Assembly (NCBI GenBank): GCA_036393335.1
Contig: DASWHD010000005.1
Coordinates: forward strand, 1 to 5,487
DNA: 5,487 nt
Source: DASWHD01 sp036393335
GTDB taxonomy: Bacteria; CG2-30-53-67; CG2-30-70-394
Direction of reading: 5' to 3'
Positions within the stretch are counted from its first letter, which is position 1. Every line of letters starts with the position of its first letter. A program made the translations under genes and the position numbers. Positions 1 to 5,485 of this stretch are shown here, piece by piece. The notes under the pieces are model-generated. The model worked only from the letters and a program-made list of their open reading frames with translations. It was not told the origin of the DNA and made no database searches.

Positions 1-230
1 TCCACGTCGTGGTAGTGGCAGGTGAGGTTGATGGCGGCGACGCCGGGGATCGCCCAGATGCGCTCGCTGACGGCCAGCGACGGGTCGATGCCCGCCGCCT
101 CCACCAGGCACACGACGCGGGACGGCGGCAGGATGCGCAGGATCTCTAGCTCCGTCATGCCCTCCAGGGCATCCACCACGGCGCGGAAGCGGCGCTCCTG
201 GCAGTCGATGATCAGGCCGGAGATGTCCAT
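1..230 (-). CDS. napD: NapD, nitrate reductase maturation chaperone (partial, C-terminus beyond the left edge)
   Basis: NapD is a small cytoplasmic ferredoxin-like chaperone. In the known family it binds the Tat signal peptide of NapA, the periplasmic nitrate reductase, and holds back export until the Mo cofactor is inserted. Seventy-six codons are visible. The protein starts MDISGLIIDC, continues through a VVDALEGMTELEI helix-strand segment and a VVCLVEAAG strand, and ends in IPGVAAINLTCHYHDV. This matches the NapD pattern of an N-terminal 'ISSL' strand, a central 'vVvLEa' strand and a final 'lPGVlsa.LvYH' strand. The family is usually about 80-115 residues, so only a short tail is missing. 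The ATG (228-230) has a GAGGA ribosome binding site 4 bases upstream. It lies 98 bases after the WD40 gene, across an inverted repeat. NapA and the other nap genes would be expected outside the window. The family call is firm, although it rests on a partial sequence. Confidence 0.82.
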   Translation of the reverse strand, partial: MDISGLIIDCQERRFRAVVDALEGMTELEILRILPPSRVVCLVEAAGIDPSLAVSERIWAIPGVAAINLTCHYHDV

Positions 231-233
231 GGG

Positions 234-239
234 TTCCTC
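234..239 (-). promoter_or_regulatory. Ribosome binding site of napD
   Basis: The minus strand reads GAGGAA, ending 3 bases before the ATG at 230-228 (4 bases if GAGGA is taken as the core). It is a good Shine-Dalgarno match at slightly short spacing, and it fixes the napD start just outside the inverted repeat. napD can therefore be translated independently of the gene upstream. Confidence 0.6.
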
Positions 240-253
240 AGGGAGAGTGGTCT

Positions 254-328
254 TTTGCCACAGAGGACACGGCGGGTATTGATCATCGTTCTGACTCCCC
301 CGGTGATCTCTGTGTCCTCTGTGGCGAA
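254..328. repeat. 14-bp perfect inverted repeat of the CCACAGAGGACAC type between napL and napD
   Basis: GCCACAGAGGACAC (257-270) is matched exactly in reverse complement by GTGTCCTCTGTGGC (312-325), leaving a 41-base interior. Pairing continues outward with a T·G wobble (256/326) and two T-A pairs (255/327, 254/328). An inner stem of 281-287 with 302-308 (one G·T wobble) is possible, so the whole unit can fold as one long hairpin. The arms are clearly less GC-rich than the flanking genes. The stop codon of the WD40 gene (331-329) abuts the right arm. From memory, variants of 'CTCTGTGTCCTCTGTGGC' recur between genes in many unrelated bacteria, so this may be a dispersed REP- or MITE-like element. 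That part is recollection, not something shown here. No T-run follows, so it is not a standard terminator. Confidence 0.8.
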
Positions 329-1324
329 CTATTTTTCTTGTTCCGGCCAGAGGCGCGCGGTGGCGTCGCGGGCGCCGCTCACCAACCGGCCATCGGCGGT
401 GAAGGCGAGGGCGACGACGTCGGCGGTGTGGCCGACGAGCTGGGCGAGCGGTTGCCCGGAGGGCAGCGCGAGGATGCGGATTGGCTGGGCCTGTTCGGCT
501 ACCGCGAGGCGGCGCGAGTCCATCCCGAAGGCCACCGCGTACACCGGCCGCTCTCCCTGCCAGATCGGGTGGGGTGATGCGTCGCCGAGATCCCAGAGCA
601 GGGCCGTGTGGTCATTGCTGCCGCTGGCCACGAACCGGCCGTCGCGGGACCACGCCACCGAGTAGACGGCGTCCTTGTGGCCGGTGAGGGAGGCGGTGAC
701 CGCCAGGCTCGGGATGGCGACGATGCGCAGTCGGCTGTCGAAGCTGGCCACCGCGACGCGCGTTCCATCCGGGCTCGCGGCCAGGCCCTGGACCGGGAAC
801 TGGAAGATCCGGCGCTCGACCACGGTTGTGCGGCGCGCCACGTCCCACAGGATCAGGCGGCCGTCGATGGTGCCCGCCAGCAGGCGTCCGTCGGGTAACC
901 AACACACGGCGTTCACGTGGCCGCTGGCGTCGGGCAGGGCGGCCACGAACTGGCGGGTCGCGACCTCGACGACGTGGATGGCGCCGTCGCCGCAACCGGC
1001 GGCCAGCCAGCGGCCCTCGGGATCGAAGGCGACGCTGTAGACCGGCACACCGAGGTGGGCGAGCAGGGCGGACTCCCCGAGGGGCGGGTGGGGCCGTGGC
1101 AGGTGCAGCCAGGCCAGCCGTGCGCCGTCGGCGAGGCGCCACAGGCCGATCTGCCCGTCGTTGCCCGCGGTGGCGACCACACCGCCGCTCGCCACGGCGA
1201 CGCTATTCACCCAGCTCGAATGTCCCGCCAGGACGAGGGGCGAGCCAGCGGCGCTCGGTGGCGGCGATAGGGCCAGGGCGAGGAGGGTCATGGTGACATC
1301 AACGAGTAGGCGCTGGGGACTCAC
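329..1324 (-). CDS. napL: Secreted seven-bladed WD40 propeller, probable NapL
   Basis: The protein has 331 residues from a GTG at 1322-1324. A Sec-like signal comes first (SPQR, then a hydrophobic run LLVDVTMTLLALALS, then a PPPSAA cleavage region), so the product is probably periplasmic. Seven WD40-type repeats follow, starting near residues 35, 90, 136, 176, 216, 260 and 299. Several end in LW or LWD (GLWRL, LILWDV, LLWDL, ARLWPE), enough for one closed beta-propeller. No catalytic or haem motif is seen. The gene lies directly before napD, the same order as napL-napD in Wolinella-type nap clusters, where NapL is a propeller protein of unknown function. That context is the basis of the name; the fold alone would only say 'WD40 protein'. 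An upstream GTG (1376-1378) would add 18 Arg/Pro-rich residues, but it sits in the loop of a long hairpin. An ATG at 1289-1291 is also possible. None of the three has a clear ribosome binding site. Confidence 0.7.
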   Translation of the reverse strand: MSPQRLLVDVTMTLLALALSPPPSAAGSPLVLAGHSSWVNSVAVASGGVVATAGNDGQIGLWRLADGARLAWLHLPRPHPPLGESALLAHLGVPVYSVAFDPEGRWLAAGCGDGAIHVVEVATRQFVAALPDASGHVNAVCWLPDGRLLAGTIDGRLILWDVARRTTVVERRIFQFPVQGLAASPDGTRVAVASFDSRLRIVAIPSLAVTASLTGHKDAVYSVAWSRDGRFVASGSNDHTALLWDLGDASPHPIWQGERPVYAVAFGMDSRRLAVAEQAQPIRILALPSGQPLAQLVGHTADVVALAFTADGRLVSGARDATARLWPEQEK

Positions 1325-1350
1325 GGCTCGACGGGTACCGGAAGGATGAC

Positions 1351-1404
1351 GCGGTCGCTCCGGCGGGCGCCGGGGCACCCTGGCGCCAGGCCGGAGCGAA
1401 CCGC
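1351..1404 (-). other. Long intercistronic hairpin between the octaheme gene and napL
   Basis: GCGGTCGCTCCGGC (1351-1364) pairs with GCCGGAGCGAACCGC (1390-1404) with a single extra base on one side. The stem continues inward, after small bulges, with GGCGCC (1366-1371) against GGCGCC (1382-1387) around a 10-base loop. The result is about 20 paired positions, nearly all G-C. On the minus strand it begins 8 bases after the octaheme stop codon and is followed by GTCATCCTTCC, not a T-run. A role in protecting or trimming the upstream message, or in weak attenuation, is more plausible than full termination. It also argues against the GTG start at 1378, which would lie in the loop. Confidence 0.65.
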
Positions 1405-1412
1405 GGCCGGAA

Positions 1413-2876
1413 CTACTGCTGGTACCGCTTCTGGTAGAAGTCTTGGATCTTCTTGAGCTGCTCCTTGTTGAGGCCGTCCCGATGCCAGACGTGGCCGGGC
1501 TGGCTGTAGACGTACTTGTCCAGCAGCTCCTTGGCCATCTTCTCGCCGGCGACCTCCTTCAGCTCGGGGATGAACTTGATGTAGAAGTGCTTGGCCACCT
1601 CGTAGATGCCGTGCCACCAGGTGTAGTCCGGGCCGAACATCGAGGCGCCGTGGCGCGCGCGCCGCCCCTCGTGGTGCCAGATCTCCCACCAGGTCCACTC
1701 GATGGGATCATCGAAGTCGGCCGGCGTGATCTTCCCGGCCTTCTTCAGCTCATCCATGATCGCCTTCGCCGGTTGGGCGAACTTCTCGTTGTACAGGTAG
1801 ACGACGTCGTCGAACTGGGCGTAGGCGCCTTCCACGAAGCTGTGGGCGTGGCACTGGTCGCAGACGTTCTGCATACGCGCCCGGCGTTCTTCCCACGGCA
1901 GGACCGCCTTCACCTTCTTCATCTCCCCCTTCTTGGTCGTGGCCATCTCGCCGACCTTGGGAAGCTGCGGGTTGTCGCCATTGATGTCGTCCTTGGTGTC
2001 ATCGTCGTAGACCACCATGTTGAGCTTCACCGAGATCGGCGGGCGCAGGGTCCACGAGATGCGCTCACCCACGTCATGGGTGATGGGCTGGTTGCCGGCG
2101 GCGCTCATGTGACACGACGAGCAGGTGGGGCCGGTGAAGTACTCCTTGCCGGCGCGCCATGGCGAAGCGTCGAGGTTCAGGTCCTCACGATTGGCATGGT
2201 AGAGGATGCCGTGCTTGGACTCGTTCCACACCTCGATCTGCGGGTGGTCGGGACCGAGGTGACACTTGCCGCACGCCTCGGGCTGGCGCGCCTGGCGCAC
2301 GCTGAATTCGTGGCGGGCGTGGCAGGCGGAACACGAGCCCCACGACCCATCCGGGTTCATGCGCCCCATGCCGGTGTTGGGCCAGGTGTCGGCGGTGGGA
2401 CGCCCCCGCGAATCGATCTTGACCTGCGATCCGTGGCATTGCCGGCACGCCGCGTTCACCGCCGGCTCACCGCCGACCACCTCGCCCAGGAGGTTGTCGA
2501 GGGAGCCGAGGATCTGCCCGGCCTTCGCGTGGTGCGATCCCTTCTGCTCGTTGAACTCCTGGTCGTGACACCCGGAGCAATCCTTGGGGGAGACGATCAC
2601 CGCGATCGTGAACCCCTCGTGCTGCCACGCATCCACGTCGCCGGGGTCGGCGGCGTGGCAGGTATAGCAGTCGACGTCATTCGCGCTGTGCTTCGATTTT
2701 TCCCACTGGGAGACGATGCCCTTGGAGACGAAGCTGTGGCACTGGATGCACCGCTGGGCCTCGTTCGAGACGGCGGCCGCCACCCGCGGGGCGACCGCGA
2801 CGACCCAGAAGGTGAGGACCGCGAGGGTGACGGGGATCGGCCAGCGACTGCGTGTCTGTGGGGGGTACGGTGTCAT
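1413..2876 (-). CDS. hao: Octaheme cytochrome c of the hydroxylamine oxidoreductase (HAO) family
   Basis: A periplasmic multihaem enzyme of 487 residues. The N-terminus is a Sec signal (RSRWPIPVTLAVLTFWVVAVAP, cleavage near residues 34-36). Eight CXXCH haem motifs follow at C43, C70, C100, C144, C182, C202, C252 and C339, the count and one-sided spacing of the HAO family. In that family the fourth haem is catalytic. Family-like stretches include CHLGPDHPQ (205-213), THDVGERISW (266-275), WHHEGRRARHG (400-410) and GPDYTWWHG (415-423). In bacterial HAO a C-terminal tyrosine crosslinks to the catalytic haem (P460) and supports hydroxylamine oxidation; the epsilonproteobacterial homologues, thought to be reductases, lack it. 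Y418, Y425 and Y432 are candidates, but I cannot place them without an alignment. No C-terminal membrane helix is seen, so the enzyme is probably soluble. No NapC-type quinol dehydrogenase is adjacent. The gene follows norB by 168 bases and precedes napL. The ATG has a strong ribosome binding site. Confidence 0.9.
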   Translation of the reverse strand: MTPYPPQTRSRWPIPVTLAVLTFWVVAVAPRVAAAVSNEAQRCIQCHSFVSKGIVSQWEKSKHSANDVDCYTCHAADPGDVDAWQHEGFTIAVIVSPKDCSGCHDQEFNEQKGSHHAKAGQILGSLDNLLGEVVGGEPAVNAACRQCHGSQVKIDSRGRPTADTWPNTGMGRMNPDGSWGSCSACHARHEFSVRQARQPEACGKCHLGPDHPQIEVWNESKHGILYHANREDLNLDASPWRAGKEYFTGPTCSSCHMSAAGNQPITHDVGERISWTLRPPISVKLNMVVYDDDTKDDINGDNPQLPKVGEMATTKKGEMKKVKAVLPWEERRARMQNVCDQCHAHSFVEGAYAQFDDVVYLYNEKFAQPAKAIMDELKKAGKITPADFDDPIEWTWWEIWHHEGRRARHGASMFGPDYTWWHGIYEVAKHFYIKFIPELKEVAGEKMAKELLDKYVYSQPGHVWHRDGLNKEQLKKIQDFYQKRYQQ

Positions 2877-3044
2877 CTCACTCTCCTCCGGTTTTTAGGG
2901 ACGACGATCAGGTGCGGCGGGGTACGGAGCCCCGCCTGCGGTGTGCAGGCAACGACGATCGCGGAATCGAGAACGGGCATGGGGATCTGCGTCGCGAGCC
3001 GGCTTGGGGCGCGCCTTCCCTCAAGACCACGGCGATGGACATGG
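2877..3044 (-). other. norB-octaheme intergenic region with GC hairpins
   Basis: This is the longest gap in the window and has no plausible gene. It contains a perfect 7-bp stem, GGCGGGG (2916-2922) with CCCCGCC (2930-2936), around a 7-base loop. Beside it is a possible competing 5-bp stem, CCTGC (2935-2939) with GCAGG (2945-2949), which shares two bases with the first. The 9-mer ACGACGATC occurs twice (2901-2909 and 2952-2960). After the hairpin the minus strand reads GCACCTGATCG, so there is no T-run and no standard terminator. I see no convincing -35/-10 pair and no complete TTGAT-N4-ATCAA box. A promoter for the octaheme gene could still lie here and be unrecognisable by eye. Confidence 0.5.
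2883..2889 (-). promoter_or_regulatory. Strong ribosome binding site of the octaheme gene
   Basis: The minus strand reads GGAGGAG, ending 6 bases before the ATG at 2876-2874. It is the closest match to the consensus in the window, suggests efficient translation, and fixes the start in front of the signal peptide. Confidence 0.75.
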
Positions 3045-4496
3045 TCAGGCCGCGGCGGTGGCGGGGGTAAGCTGCTCCACCTTGCGGGTCTCGCCCGCGC
3101 CGATGGTCAGCAGGTCCCACGCCAGCAGCACATAGCCGGCGGCAAAGGCCAGGCCCGAGATCATGCGCCACTTCATGCCCTGGACGAACCATGGATGCTC
3201 CTGGGCGGCGAAGTAGCTCTGCCAGGTGGAGCCGCCGATGGCGCGCTCGAGAAAGGCCTGCTCGTAGCCGGAGATCATCATGGCGACCGCCATGCCGACG
3301 GTCCCCGTGACTTGCAGCGTGAGGGCCCACTTCCACTTCCAGCCGCCGCCGGCGGGCTCGGCCCCCATCCAGATGTCGCCGCGGGCCTTCTGGATCGCCA
3401 GGTAGATCATCGGGATGACGATCGTCACATAGGCGCCAAAGAAGGCGAGGTGGCCGTGGGAGGCGGTCCACTGAGTGCCGTGGGTGTAGAGGTTGATCTG
3501 CGGCAGGGTCTGCATGAAGCCCCACACCCCCGCGCCGAGGAAGTTGCCGGCGGTGTGGGCGATGAACCAGGCGAGGGCCGGGTGGTTGGTGTTGCGCATG
3601 TGGTGCTCGCCGGAGTCGTACAGGGAGTGCACCACCATGGCCACGAGGGGAATCGGCTCCAGGGCGGAGAAGAAGCCGCCGATCCGGAACCAGTACTCGG
3701 GGGTGCCGATCCAGAAGTAGTGGTGGCCCAGCCCGAGGATGCCGGAGCCGAACATCAGGGCGACCTCGATGTACAGCCAGGTGGTGACGATCCGGCGGCG
3801 CACCTGCAGGACCTGCATCAACCCCCAGGCGAGGATGCAGCCGACCAGCACCTCCCAGGTCGCCTCCACCCACAGGTGGATCACCCACCACCACCAGAAC
3901 TGGTCGTGGCTGAGGTTGGTCATGTAGACCATCCCCGCCAGGTAGAGGCCGGCCAGTGCCACCAGGTCGAGGACCAGCACGCCGGCGATGCCGGAGAACT
4001 TGCCCTTCAGGAAGGTGCCGGCGACGTTGTAGAAGAAGATTAGGACGCATACGACGATGCCGATATCGGCCCAGCGTGGCGCCTCGATGTACTCGCGCCC
4101 CTCGTTGATGAACCAGCGGGTCATGTCGTTGCCCGGTCCGACCTGGATAAAGAGGTAGACCAGCACCACCACGGCGACCGCCGCGGTGAGGACATAGAAG
4201 GCGAGATTGCCCAACGCCAGGCCCACCACCGGCCGGCCGCCCTCGTCCTCGAGCAGCCAGTAGACCGACCCGAGGAAGCCATAGAGCAGCCACACCACCA
4301 TGGCGTTGATGTGCACCATGCGGGTGACGCTGAAGTCCAGCACCCCGAAGAGGAGGTCCGGCTTGAGATATTGCAGGCCGGCCACCAGGCCAAAGAGGAC
4401 CTGGGCGGCGAACAAGACGATGGCGACGGCGAAGTACTTGACGGCCAGCCGCTGGCCGCCGTTCAGGTTGCGGGTGTCAAAGGTTCCCATGCTCAC
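3045..4496 (-). CDS. norB: NorB, catalytic subunit of cytochrome c-dependent nitric oxide reductase
   Basis: NorB is a haem-copper-superfamily inner-membrane protein that reduces two NO to N2O with electrons from NorC. The product is 483 residues from GTG (481 from ATG at 4490), about the usual cNOR length, with roughly twelve hydrophobic helices. In GTG numbering the ligands are all present: H62 and H349 for low-spin haem b, H347 for haem b3, and H207, H258 and H259 for FeB. The non-haem-site glutamates E211 and E280 are also there, in FWWWWVIHLWVEATWE and GGFFSALEPIPL. E135 in GREYIEAP matches the calcium-site glutamate. Most of these numbers coincide with Pseudomonas NorB as I recall it. 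There is no fused N-terminal cytochrome domain, so this is not a quinol-type NOR. The GTG overlaps the norC stop by 4 bases and has GGGAG 7 bases upstream; the ATG would be 13 bases away. norQ and norD, the usual maturation genes, do not follow. Confidence 0.95.
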   Translation of the reverse strand: MSMGTFDTRNLNGGQRLAVKYFAVAIVLFAAQVLFGLVAGLQYLKPDLLFGVLDFSVTRMVHINAMVVWLLYGFLGSVYWLLEDEGGRPVVGLALGNLAFYVLTAAVAVVVLVYLFIQVGPGNDMTRWFINEGREYIEAPRWADIGIVVCVLIFFYNVAGTFLKGKFSGIAGVLVLDLVALAGLYLAGMVYMTNLSHDQFWWWWVIHLWVEATWEVLVGCILAWGLMQVLQVRRRIVTTWLYIEVALMFGSGILGLGHHYFWIGTPEYWFRIGGFFSALEPIPLVAMVVHSLYDSGEHHMRNTNHPALAWFIAHTAGNFLGAGVWGFMQTLPQINLYTHGTQWTASHGHLAFFGAYVTIVIPMIYLAIQKARGDIWMGAEPAGGGWKWKWALTLQVTGTVGMAVAMMISGYEQAFLERAIGGSTWQSYFAAQEHPWFVQGMKWRMISGLAFAAGYVLLAWDLLTIGAGETRKVEQLTPATAAA

Positions 4497-5104
4497 GATC
4501 GATCTCCCTGGGCGCGGGTCGGGAAGTGGGCGGGGAAGCCGTTGGTGTCGATGGCCGACATCCATTTCAAGAAGGCCACCACGGCCTTGGCTTCATCCGG
4601 GGTGATGCCGAGGTCCGGCATCATGCGGGCGTTGGTGGCGTACTGCTCCGGGTGCTGGAGGAACTTGGCCATCGCCTCCTCGCGGCTGTCGCTGTCCGTG
4701 AGATCGACCATGTCCTGCCACTGCGGATCGAGCCACGCCTTGGTCAGGTCGGGGGCGTAATAGGCGCCGTTGCCCAGCAGGGTGTGGCAGTTCATGCAGT
4801 TCTTCGCCTGCACCGTCTTCTTGCCGTGGGTCACCAAGGCCTCGGCGTCGGCCTCCGTCAGGACCTTCCCGAACAGCGGCGCCGGATCGCCGATCACCGG
4901 CACCGACATGTTGCGCTCGCTGTCGAAGCGGTAGCCGATCTGCTGGTTGATCACGGTGTAGGCCGGCACCCGGCCCCTGCCGGCCGCGGTCTGCGACAAG
5001 GTGTCGAAGGTAAGCAACATGAGGAGCACCGCGGAGCCTGCGGTCACGAAGACCGCGACCTTCCGCCAGAAGTCCTCGCTCTGCCACAGGGGTGTGTGGG
5101 GCAT
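4493..5104 (-). CDS. norC: NorC, membrane-anchored cytochrome c subunit of nitric oxide reductase (long form)
   Basis: NorC accepts electrons from soluble cytochrome c or cupredoxin on the periplasmic side and passes them to NorB. The product is 203 residues. It has a short cytoplasmic start, one transmembrane anchor (about 16-34), and a single c-type haem site CMNCH (103-107) inside the NorC-typical KNCMNCHTLLGNGAYYAPDL. The likely axial methionine is M162 in ARMMPDLG, and a C-terminal FLKWMSAIDTNGFP matches the family end. Classical NorC proteins are about 146-150 residues. The extra length lies mainly between the anchor and the haem domain (about 44-92, including VINQQIGYRF and PLFGKVLTEADAEAL). 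The ATG at 5102-5104 has a modest GGAA 6 bases upstream. A TTG at 5146 would add 14 residues but sits in the loop of a hairpin, so I prefer the ATG. It forms a tight pair with norB. Confidence 0.93.
   Translation of the reverse strand: MPHTPLWQSEDFWRKVAVFVTAGSAVLLMLLTFDTLSQTAAGRGRVPAYTVINQQIGYRFDSERNMSVPVIGDPAPLFGKVLTEADAEALVTHGKKTVQAKNCMNCHTLLGNGAYYAPDLTKAWLDPQWQDMVDLTDSDSREEAMAKFLQHPEQYATNARMMPDLGITPDEAKAVVAFLKWMSAIDTNGFPAHFPTRAQGDRS
4504..4508 (-). promoter_or_regulatory. Ribosome binding site of norB inside the 3' end of norC
   Basis: The minus strand reads GGGAG within the last codons of norC, 7 bases before a GTG (4496-4494) and 13 bases before an ATG (4490-4488). The spacing favours the GTG, whose second and third bases are the first two of the norC TGA stop. 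This GTGA overlap is typical of translational coupling and would tie NorC and NorB synthesis together. The ATG remains a fair alternative. Confidence 0.5.
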
Positions 5105-5133
5105 GGCGTGTTCCGCGATAGGGGTGAGATGAC

Positions 5134-5157
5134 GACCGGCGGGCAACCCGCCGGGTC
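5134..5157 (-). other. Tight GC hairpin between the small membrane-protein gene and norC
   Basis: CCGGCGGG (5136-5143) and CCCGCCGG (5147-5154) form a perfect 8-bp stem around a 3-base loop. With one bulge it extends to GAC/GTC at the base. On the minus strand it overlaps the stop codon of the upstream gene (5158-5156) and is followed by TCGTCATCTC, so there is no T-run. It lies 29 bases before the preferred norC start. It could slow or attenuate transcription, or stabilise a processed norCB message. Confidence 0.6.
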
Positions 5158-5485
5158 ATACCTGCTGTGAGTCGGGCTCGGGCCGGCTTGCGCCCCTGGG
5201 GTCGATGGCCACGGTGAGGCGCCAGATCAGGCGCGGCGCCACGAGGTATCCCGCCAACATCGCGACCACCACCGCCGTCCAGAAGCCGCTCATGTGGAGC
5301 ACCTGGGCGAGGGTGAGCACCGCCGCCGCGAGGCAGCCATAGGCCCCATAGGCGGGTACCATCAGCCGGGGCCGGCGGCGGAGGCGGGACCAAGCGAACA
5401 GCAGCGCGTACGCCGCCCCGCTGAGGATCACCCCAGCGCCGGCGGCAAAGGCCGTGAAGAGCTGGTCGAGGGCAACGGGTTCCAT
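5156..5485 (-). CDS. Small three-helix membrane protein of unknown function, upstream of norC
   Basis: I do not recognise this family with certainty. The product has 109 residues from the ATG at 5483-5485, but only 2 bases are visible upstream, so the true start may lie outside the window. Three hydrophobic segments are clear: about 10-31 (TAFAAGAGVILSGAAYALLF), 44-64, and 68-91 (WTAVVVAMLAGYLVAPRLIW). An Arg-rich loop (33-40, SRLRRRPR) separates helices 1 and 2 and is probably cytoplasmic. The tail is polar (DPRGASRPEPDSQQV). There is no CXXCH, and the only histidine is H64, so it is unlikely to bind haem by itself. It ends 51 bases before norC on the same strand, which suggests co-expression and perhaps a role in NOR assembly or stability, like other small accessory proteins at nor loci (NorH in Thermus, NorE elsewhere). 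That role is inference from position only; codon use and length favour a real gene. Confidence 0.7.
   Translation of the reverse strand: MEPVALDQLFTAFAAGAGVILSGAAYALLFAWSRLRRRPRLMVPAYGAYGCLAAAVLTLAQVLHMSGFWTAVVVAMLAGYLVAPRLIWRLTVAIDPRGASRPEPDSQQV

Noticed and set aside
279..292. Possible FNR/NNR box (TTGAT at 279-283)
   Set aside because: Only one half-site is present; the second half does not read ATCAA, and the segment lies inside the inverted repeat.
257..325. CRISPR repeat or transposon ends
   Set aside because: There are only two arms, they are inverted rather than direct, there is no array or spacer periodicity, and no transposase gene or target-site duplication is evident in the window.
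1443..4043. An 866-codon open frame on the plus strand across the octaheme gene and norB
   Set aside because: It is antisense to two clearly identified genes, crosses their intergenic gap, and gives a low-complexity His/Asp/Gly/Val-rich translation with no recognisable domain. Long antisense frames are expected with GC-rich third positions.
2908..4293. A 461-codon minus-strand frame overlapping norB
   Set aside because: It is a shifted frame of norB with an Arg/Pro/Gly-rich translation and no family signature. The overlapping norB frame has all its catalytic residues.
4497..4565. Upstream extension of norB by 23 residues
   Set aside because: It would overlap the end of norC, adds an Arg/Pro-rich tail unlike known NorB starts, and lacks the well-spaced ribosome binding site present before the GTG at 4496.
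5105..5146. TTG start for norC adding 14 residues
   Set aside because: The codon lies in the loop of the 5136-5154 hairpin, and the ATG at 5104 has a usable ribosome binding site and gives a normal NorC N-terminus.
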